Assembly (NCBI GenBank): GCA_031556375.1
Contig: JAVBTA010000014.1
Location: 1 to 21,154, forward strand
DNA: 21,154 bases
Direction of reading: 5' to 3'
Source: BNXB01 sp031556375
Lineage (GTDB): Bacteria; Bacteroidota; Bacteroidia; Bacteroidales; Azobacteroidaceae
Shown here: one piece after another, positions 16,011 to 21,154 of the stretch
Layout: each line of letters begins with the position of its first letter
Position numbering within the stretch: the stretch's first letter is position 1
Notes under the pieces: generated by a model
What the model was told of the DNA's origin: nothing
Seen by the model: the letters and a program-made list of their open reading frames with translations, nothing else
Databases searched by the model: none
Program-made: the position numbers and the translations under genes

Positions 16011-16039
16011 TAAAAAAGGCATGCCAAATGACATGCCTT
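16011..16039 (-). terminator. Intrinsic terminator of the outer-membrane barrel gene
   Basis: AAGGCATG (16016-16023) and CATGCCTT (16032-16039) form an 8-bp stem with an 8-nt loop. On the minus strand the stem is followed by a run of T (complement of 16012-16017), the standard intrinsic terminator layout. It lies about 23 bases past the stop of the barrel gene at 16062. Confidence 0.85.
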
Positions 16040-16061
16040 AAGCTAATATTTCAAATATGGA

Positions 16062-16751
16062 TTAGAACAAATATCCTACAGAAACTTTGATATTTCCGTT
16101 ATAAAGATTTTTATCCATTTTTTCTTTGTTTACTTTCATAAAACCATAGTCATAACCTAAACCTATCAAGAATTTTTCGAATTGAAGATTCAATCCAACT
16201 GTAGCTCCCATGTCAAAACGATTAAACCATTCCTTCTTCTCAGTCGTTTCTCCATCATATATCTCAACTTTCCCAAAATAATCCTCATCCCACTCATCAA
16301 TATCTGTACTTTCCGAATACTCTTCTGTAAACTTTATTTTTCCTCCAAGGCCATATCCAAAATACACACCTAAAGAAGGATTCAAAGAAAGGTTTTCTCC
16401 TATTCTAATTTTATACAATGCAGAAATAGGCAATTGCAAATAACTTGGGCTCATTTTTGTTTCAGACTTATAATAATCTCCTTCAGAATGATCTTCTTCT
16501 TTCAAATTTACACCCAACGTTGAATAATACAAACCCGTTTCAAGACCAAAATTTTGAGACATCATGTATTGACCCATGACTCCAACATGAAATCCTGGTC
16601 TGTAATTTACTTTCGTGCTATTATCTCCATCTTCTTTAATTCCATAAATAGTCGAAGCATTAAAACCAGCTTTAACACCCCAATTAAACTGTGCACTTGC
16701 AGAAACAGCCACAGCGAAAAACGCAACAATAAATAATACCTTAGTTTTCAT
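16062..16751 (-). CDS. Outer-membrane beta-barrel protein (PF13568 type)
   Basis: This 229-residue protein begins with a signal peptide (MKTKVLFIVAFFAVAVSASA, cleavage before Gln-Phe-Asn). The mature part opens with FNWGVKAGFNASTIYG, the usual first strand of small Bacteroidetes outer-membrane barrels, and alternates amphipathic strands with charged loops. It ends in KVSVGYLF, whose terminal Phe is a typical barrel-assembly signal. The start at 16751 is chosen because the signal peptide begins there; an upstream ATG at 16772 would add 7 residues ahead of it. Loops at about 80-90 and 140-165 are strongly acidic. The function is unknown; the family includes porin-like and opacity-like proteins. 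It stands alone, divergent from kup, with its own terminator. Confidence 0.85.
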   Translation of the reverse strand: MKTKVLFIVAFFAVAVSASAQFNWGVKAGFNASTIYGIKEDGDNSTKVNYRPGFHVGVMGQYMMSQNFGLETGLYYSTLGVNLKEEDHSEGDYYKSETKMSPSYLQLPISALYKIRIGENLSLNPSLGVYFGYGLGGKIKFTEEYSESTDIDEWDEDYFGKVEIYDGETTEKKEWFNRFDMGATVGLNLQFEKFLIGLGYDYGFMKVNKEKMDKNLYNGNIKVSVGYLF

Positions 16752-16932
16752 ATAACATATAAAATTTTTCATTAGTCCCTACTCTTTAATCGGATTTTCG
16801 GGTTACTCCTTTTAAACATTTTGAAAGGCCTGCAAAAATCCTGCCAAATTTTAACATTGTTTAAAATGATATATAATTTTTACATTGTTATATAAAAGAA
16901 CAACAGTTTTATATCCGATCAAAAAAATTGAA

Positions 16933-16940
16933 TACATTTG
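16933..16940 (+). promoter_or_regulatory. Promoter -7 element for kup
   Basis: TACATTTG, followed by C, matches TAnnTTTG. A weak -33 (TTTA at 16908-16911) lies 21 bases upstream. The element lies inside the longer kup frame that opens at TTG 16928, which argues that translation really starts at ATG 16967. The remaining spacer towards the barrel gene (16752-16932) holds no gene I can see. Confidence 0.6.
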
Positions 16941-16966
16941 CAGGTTTTTATTTGAAATCACACAAA

Positions 16967-18910
16967 ATGAACAGTAAACAAAACGATACTCATCCACATA
17001 GGCCAACTCTGAAAGCAATGGGTATTATCATCGCTATAGGAATTGTCTATGGTGATATCGGGACCTCCCCTCTTTATGTTATGAAAGCCGTACTAAATGC
17101 CTTGCCTCACAATCATCCGGAATATATCATCGGTGCCGTATCCTGCGTAATCTGGACTCTAACTCTCCAGACTACAGTCAAATACGTAATGATCACGCTA
17201 AAAGCGGACAACCGTGGAGAAGGAGGAATTCTTTCACTATTTGCATTGATCCGAAAAAAATACCGGTGGGCCTATGTTATTGCAGCAATTGGGGCAGCCA
17301 CACTACTGGCTGATGGAGTCATAACTCCTGCGATTACGGTAACATCCGCAATAGAAGGATTACATAATGTATATTCGACCATTCCTGTAATTCCTATTTC
17401 TATAGGGATTATCCTGATTCTATTTTTACTGCAGCCATTTGGAACTGCTTCTTTAGGTAAATTCTTCGGAGTCATTATGTTAGGTTGGTTCTTTATGCTT
17501 GCCATTTTAGGACTCTCATATTTTATTGAATATCCGGCTATAATTAAAGCGTTCAACCCGATTTATGCAATTCGGTTTTTAGCATCTTCTCCTCATATTT
17601 TAATTATTCTGGGAGCTATATTCCTCTGTACTACCGGAGCAGAAGCATTATATTCCGATTTGGGACACTGTGGCTTACAAAACATCAGAATATCCTGGGT
17701 ATTTGTAAAAACATCATTAATATTGAACTACTTAGGACAAGGAGCCTGGGCAATTACCAATCCGGGCCTGATCGTACCCGACATCAATCCTTTCTTTGAA
17801 ATTATGCCTTCCTGGTTCTTCATTATCGGAGTTACAATGGCGACATTAGCTGCGATCATTGCCAGCCAGGCATTGATCAGCGGATCTTTCACTGTGATTA
17901 CAGAGGCTATTTCTTTAGTGCTTTGGCCTAACATCAAAATAAAATACCCTACAGAAATCAAAGGACAAATGTTTATTCCGGGAATCAACTACATTTTAAT
18001 GATTCTTTGTATCCTGATGGTTTTAATTTTCCAATCTTCTTCCAATATGGAAGCGGCTTACGGGCTTTCTATTTCCATCACTATGTTGATGACGACTTTA
18101 CTCCTCTTTTTATATATGCGGGTCATCAAATTCGCATTATGGAAAGCGGTTCCGATCACATTATGTTTTTTGGTAGTCGAAAGTGGATTCCTTGTCGCTA
18201 ACAGCATAAAATTTACCCATGGAGGTTTTATCACTATTTTGATTGCCGGAGTCGTATTTTTTATTATGATTATATGGTACAATGGTAGACGTATTAAAAA
18301 TAGATGTGTTACTTATGAAAAAATTGCTCCGATAATTCCGGTTCTGGATAAACTGAGTGAAGATGAACAAATCCCCAAATATACAACCCATTTGGTGTAC
18401 GTGACCCGGGCCAAATATAAAAATGAAATCGAAAGCAAGATTATTTATTCATTAATCAGCAGGCAACCAAAACGTGCTGACACATACTGGTTTGTCTATC
18501 TCAACCGTAGTGACGAACCACACGAATTCAAATACAAGGTAACTCCTTTTATTGAAAAAAAGATCTTCCGGATCGATATTACTGCCGGGTTTAAGATCGG
18601 AATACACATGGATGATTATATCCGGAAAATCGTTGATGAGATGGAGCAAAACGGAGACGTCGATTTAGTGAGCCGCTACCCTTCGTTGAGAGAAATGCAT
18701 ATCCGGGGAGATTTCCGCTATATGGTTGTTGAGCGTATAGCAAGGAACAGTTTATCACTTCCTTTCCTCAAGAAAACGACATTATACCTTTATGCGATAA
18801 TTAAACGGTTCACAACTTCCGACACACAGATCCTCGATCTCGATCCATCGAACGTAACCGTAGAGTCGGCGCCTCTGGTCAGAAAGAAAATACCTTTGAC
18901 CGATTTATAA
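16967..18910 (+). CDS. kup: Low-affinity potassium uptake permease Kup
   Basis: Kup imports potassium with protons across the inner membrane. The 647-residue protein carries the family signature in its first membrane helix, GIVYGDIGTSPLYVMK (about residues 25-40). About twelve hydrophobic segments follow to near residue 450, then a cytoplasmic hydrophilic tail of about 190 residues. The length is close to E. coli Kup (about 620). Translation is placed at ATG 16967 because the promoter core lies within the longer frame starting at TTG 16928, and the extra 13 residues are not family-like. Its last 6 bases overlap the convergent DUF3109 gene. Confidence 0.94.
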   Translation: MNSKQNDTHPHRPTLKAMGIIIAIGIVYGDIGTSPLYVMKAVLNALPHNHPEYIIGAVSCVIWTLTLQTTVKYVMITLKADNRGEGGILSLFALIRKKYRWAYVIAAIGAATLLADGVITPAITVTSAIEGLHNVYSTIPVIPISIGIILILFLLQPFGTASLGKFFGVIMLGWFFMLAILGLSYFIEYPAIIKAFNPIYAIRFLASSPHILIILGAIFLCTTGAEALYSDLGHCGLQNIRISWVFVKTSLILNYLGQGAWAITNPGLIVPDINPFFEIMPSWFFIIGVTMATLAAIIASQALISGSFTVITEAISLVLWPNIKIKYPTEIKGQMFIPGINYILMILCILMVLIFQSSSNMEAAYGLSISITMLMTTLLLFLYMRVIKFALWKAVPITLCFLVVESGFLVANSIKFTHGGFITILIAGVVFFIMIIWYNGRRIKNRCVTYEKIAPIIPVLDKLSEDEQIPKYTTHLVYVTRAKYKNEIESKIIYSLISRQPKRADTYWFVYLNRSDEPHEFKYKVTPFIEKKIFRIDITAGFKIGIHMDDYIRKIVDEMEQNGDVDLVSRYPSLREMHIRGDFRYMVVERIARNSLSLPFLKKTTLYLYAIIKRFTTSDTQILDLDPSNVTVESAPLVRKKIPLTDL

Positions 18911-19468
18911 AGTTTTAGCTACTTCATCCAGCTGCTTGTACCATTCTTCTCCGAATTTACGGATCAATGGTTCTTTCAGGAATTGATATACTCTCAGATT
19001 CTGGGATTTCCCCAATTTCACCGCAGCCTGGCAAACACTCCAACAATGGTAGTTCACCGCGCGAAACTCCCTGTATTTTGCTACGCGTACAGGATATAAA
19101 TGACATGAAATAGGTTTATAAAAAGAGACCCTACCCTCACGGTAGGCTTTTTCTATTGCACATTTACAGATACCATCTTTGTCATAGCAGGTAAAAACAC
19201 AATCCTGACCATCAACAATTGAAGTAACAAATTCATTATCTTCATCAAGATAGGCCACTCCCTGTTTTTCAATTACTTTCTGAGCATCAGGAGAAAGATC
19301 ATCCCAAACATGAGGTAACACTTCCCGTAATAACGGCAATTCATCTTCTTCCAATGGAGCTCCGGATTCACCCTCTACACAACAAATTCCTTTACATACG
19401 GATAAATCGCAGAGAAACATCTCTTCAATTACATCCATACTTACTATAGTATCTTCTATTTGTATCAT
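18905..19468 (-). CDS. DUF3109 family cysteine-rich protein
   Basis: The 187-residue protein matches the DUF3109 family as I recall it from Bacteroidetes genomes; its function is unknown. It has eleven cysteines: 20, 25, 29, 30, 90, 94, 101, 103, 122, 142 and 146. They include CKGICC (25-30), CKC (101-103) and PISCHLYPVR (119-128), reminiscent of YkgJ-like CxxCxxxCC zinc or iron-sulfur proteins. No signal peptide or membrane segment is seen, so it is probably cytoplasmic. Its ATG overlaps the stop codon of pyrC by 4 bases (ATGA), which suggests translational coupling with pyrC. Its stop lies inside the end of the convergent kup gene, leaving no room for a terminator between them. Confidence 0.82.
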   Translation of the reverse strand: MIQIEDTIVSMDVIEEMFLCDLSVCKGICCVEGESGAPLEEDELPLLREVLPHVWDDLSPDAQKVIEKQGVAYLDEDNEFVTSIVDGQDCVFTCYDKDGICKCAIEKAYREGRVSFYKPISCHLYPVRVAKYREFRAVNYHCWSVCQAAVKLGKSQNLRVYQFLKEPLIRKFGEEWYKQLDEVAKTL

Positions 19469-20808
19469 TTTCTTTCTAATTCTTTTCCTTTGTATTGTTC
19501 ATCAAAAACACCATTATCATATACAAGATGCCCATTCACAAAAGTTTTTACTACTTTATTTGAAAATGATTCTCCTTCTAATGGCGACCATCCACACTTA
19601 TAATATAGGTTATCCTGCGAAATTGTCCAATTTGCATTCGGATCAACCAAAACCAAGTCTGCATAATATCCCTCACGAATATATCCACGATCTTTCAATC
19701 GAAAAAGTTGAGCAGGAGCATGACTCATTTTTTCCACAATTAATTCCGGAGTAAATATACCTCGCCGACTCATTTCCAACATTGCAATTAATGAATGTTG
19801 TACCATAGGACCACCGGAAGCAGCTTTCAAACAAGAACCTTCTTTTTCCGACAATAAGTGTGGAGCATGATCGGTAGCTACAACATCCAAACGTCCATCG
19901 ATCAACGCCTGACGCAAAGCATCCCGGTCATTTCTTGTCTTGATTGCAGGATTCCATTTGATCCGATTTCCCAAACGAGCATAATCTTCATCCGTAAACC
20001 ATAAGTGGTGAACACAAACCTCTCCGGTTATCTTCTTTTCTTTCAACGGTTTAGCACATAATAAACTTAGCTCTTTAGCAGTAGACAAATGAAACAGATG
20101 TAAGCGTGATCCATATTTTTCAGCTAAAGCAACAGCCTCACTTGATGACGCATAACAGGCCTCTTCACTTCTTATTTTTGAATGAAAAAAGATATCCAGA
20201 TCTTGACCATATTCGGCAGTATAGCGGGCTATATTTTGTTTAATAATCGATTCACTCTCACAATGTGTTGCAATTAACATATCCACTTCACTGAAGATAC
20301 CTTCCAATGTAGAATGATCATCGACCAGCATATTCCCGGTAGAAGCTCCCATAAAGACTTTCACTGCTGTAGCCCTGCGTGCGCCATCTTTTTTCAGTTC
20401 TCCGAGATTATCATTGGTAGCTCCTATAAAAAAGGAATAGTTCGCCAACGAAACTTCCGCCGCCCGATCAAATTTTGCATTCAAAGCATCTACTGTCGTT
20501 GTCTGGGGATTGGTATTAGGCATATCCATAAAGGAGGTCACCCCTCCGGCAACCGCAGCACGTGATTCGGAATGAATATCGGCTTTATGCTCTAATCCAG
20601 GCTCTCTGAAATGCACCTGATCATCAATTACACCAGGGAGAAGGAGTAAACCTTCCGCATCAATTATTTGAGATGATTTAGTGGCATCTTCAGGAATATC
20701 CGATCCATTATAGATTGCTTTTATACGCTGTCCGTCAATCAAGACAGAGCCTTTGTATTGCCTACCTTCATTGATAATCCCGGCATTTTTGATTAATATC
20801 AGAGTCAT
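19465..20808 (-). CDS. pyrC: Dihydroorotase
   Basis: The enzyme closes N-carbamoyl-aspartate to dihydroorotate in pyrimidine synthesis. From the start chosen here it has 447 residues, matching the Porphyromonas gingivalis enzyme as I recall it. It is an amidohydrolase barrel: IDDQVHFREPG (61-71), Lys150 in VKVFMGAS (likely the carboxylated bridging lysine), His182 (ATHCES), His240 (HLFHLS) and Asp313 (ATDHAPH). The first metal histidine of the usual HxH pair is replaced by Gln64, leaving His66. ATG 20808 is preferred: the longer frame from 20856 contains the promoter core at 20833-20840 and adds 16 residues that are not family-like. The DUF3109 gene follows with a 4-base overlap. It could also be symbolised pyrC-like, since class I enzymes are sometimes inactive paralogues. 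Confidence 0.9.
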   Translation of the reverse strand: MTLILIKNAGIINEGRQYKGSVLIDGQRIKAIYNGSDIPEDATKSSQIIDAEGLLLLPGVIDDQVHFREPGLEHKADIHSESRAAVAGGVTSFMDMPNTNPQTTTVDALNAKFDRAAEVSLANYSFFIGATNDNLGELKKDGARRATAVKVFMGASTGNMLVDDHSTLEGIFSEVDMLIATHCESESIIKQNIARYTAEYGQDLDIFFHSKIRSEEACYASSSEAVALAEKYGSRLHLFHLSTAKELSLLCAKPLKEKKITGEVCVHHLWFTDEDYARLGNRIKWNPAIKTRNDRDALRQALIDGRLDVVATDHAPHLLSEKEGSCLKAASGGPMVQHSLIAMLEMSRRGIFTPELIVEKMSHAPAQLFRLKDRGYIREGYYADLVLVDPNANWTISQDNLYYKCGWSPLEGESFSNKVVKTFVNGHLVYDNGVFDEQYKGKELERK

Positions 20809-20832
20809 AAGTATCAAAATTACTTTTCTCTG

Positions 20833-20840
20833 CAAAGGTA
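20833..20840 (-). promoter_or_regulatory. Promoter -7 element for pyrC
   Basis: On the minus strand the sequence reads TACCTTTG followed by C, a full match to TAnnTTTG. It lies 24 bases before the pyrC ATG at 20808. The -33 match is weak. Confidence 0.6.
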
Positions 20841-20887
20841 CAAAAATCTCCCACATACATCCTTTTCATTTATTTTTTCATTGATAG

Positions 20888-20919
20888 GTTGCTTAATTAG
20901 AAGAAAAGTCGTATCTTTG
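20888..20919 (+). promoter_or_regulatory. Promoter of rplM
   Basis: GTTG (20888-20891, three of four bases of TTTG) is followed by 20 bases and then TATCTTTG (20912-20919), a full -7 match. The transcript should start near 20926, giving a leader of about 120 bases before rplM. Confidence 0.7.
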
Positions 20920-20925
20920 CACGCC

Positions 20926-21046
20926 GATTATTATAAAAAAGATGTAAATGTTTGATTCAGACCTTTTTATTCCGAAAGTGTCCAACTATCAAAAAGGTAA
21001 ATGAATTAAGCTAAAGGAGTTATTAACAAATTAAAACATTAAAACA
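20926..21046 (+). promoter_or_regulatory. Structured leader of rplM, possible autoregulatory element
   Basis: The rplM leader is unusually long for this window. It contains a perfect 8-bp inverted repeat, ACCTTTTT (20961-20968) and AAAAAGGT (20991-20998), around 22 bases. A small competing hairpin (20950-20962, GTTTG with CAGAC) shares its first bases. An AAAGGAG (21013-21019) lies 27 bases before the GTG start, too far to serve it as an ordinary ribosome-binding site. Ribosomal protein operons are often controlled by leader RNA that binds a product protein; whether this is such a site is inference. Confidence 0.4.
20948..21004 (+). CDS. Possible 18-codon upstream reading frame in the rplM leader
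   Basis: An ATG at 20948 opens an 18-codon frame (MFDSDLFIPKVSNYQKGK) ending in TGA at 21002-21004, inside the predicted rplM transcript. It spans the whole leader inverted repeat. There is no recognisable ribosome-binding site and I know no relative. It may be chance. Confidence 0.2.
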   Translation: MFDSDLFIPKVSNYQKGK

Positions 21047-21154
21047 GTGGATACTTTAAGTTATAAGACTATCTCTGTCAACAAAGCAACAGCTAACAAA
21101 GAATGGGTTGTCGTAGATGCTACAGGACAACACCTGGGACGTTTTGCTTCTAAA
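21047..21154 (+). CDS. rplM: Ribosomal protein L13 (uL13), 5' part only
   Basis: The frame begins at GTG 21047 and runs off the window after 36 codons. The product opens MDTLSYKTISVNKATANKEW and continues VVVDATGQHLGRFASK, which reads as the N-terminus of Bacteroidetes L13. It binds 23S rRNA early in 50S assembly. GTG must be the start because an in-frame TAA lies 12 bases upstream (21032-21034) with no ATG between. rpsI normally follows rplM, beyond the window edge. Confidence 0.93.
   Translation, partial: MDTLSYKTISVNKATANKEWVVVDATGQHLGRFASK

Noticed and set aside
1..21154. CRISPR arrays, tRNA or rRNA genes, transposases, toxin-antitoxin pairs or defence systems
   Set aside because: I found no repeat-spacer pattern, no tRNA-like fold, no transposase and no defence-type protein in any frame; the only mobile-element trace is the broken ORF6N gene.

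Overview
The window comes from a Bacteroidetes chromosome, almost certainly order Bacteroidales. The evidence is an ECF sigma factor next to a FecR-type anti-sigma factor with a DUF4974-like C-terminus, recurrent promoter cores of the Bacteroidetes form TAnnTTTG, a PF13568-type outer-membrane barrel, and protein sequences that read like Bacteroides/Porphyromonas orthologues. The genus cannot be fixed from the sequence. Base composition is AT-rich, with very AT-rich spacers.

Layout. (1) 1-1929: minus-strand ECF sigma factor and FecR anti-sigma factor, separated by a spacer holding a 56-nt imperfect palindrome. No TonB receptor follows within the visible 247 bases. (2) 2276-6417: plus-strand anaerobic ribonucleotide reductase nrdD, its activase nrdG, and a Xaa-Pro aminopeptidase, closed by a strong hairpin at 6425-6451. 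(3) 13258 down to 6471: a minus-strand branched-chain amino acid operon, promoter - leader peptide - attenuator - leuA - leuC - leuD - cimA-type citramalate synthase - mgsA - leuB. (4) 13467-16003: a large secreted beta-helix-like protein of unknown function, richer in GC than its neighbours, abutting a truncated ORF6N gene. (5) 16062-16751: a small outer-membrane beta-barrel, minus strand, with its own terminator. (6) 16967-18910: Kup potassium transporter. (7) 20808 down to 18905: dihydroorotase and a translationally coupled DUF3109 protein, minus strand. (8) 21047 to the window end: start of rplM (ribosomal protein L13) with a GTG start and a structured leader.

The genes are mostly housekeeping. 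Most distinctive is the control region of the leucine operon. It has a consensus promoter (TTTG, 19 nt, TAACTTTG). It encodes an unannotated 28-codon leader peptide with five Leu and four Ile codons, followed by an intrinsic terminator that can be competed by an 8-bp antiterminator. This is the layout of ribosome-mediated attenuation. The mix of Leu and Ile codons fits an operon that encodes both leucine entry (LeuA) and an isoleucine entry route (citramalate synthase), with LeuCDB shared between them. The second oddity is a methylglyoxal synthase gene inside this operon.

Several start codons were moved inward because a promoter core, signal peptide or family alignment points to an internal start (mgsA, beta-helix gene, barrel, kup, pyrC). 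All family assignments are by reading and memory; no database search was possible.
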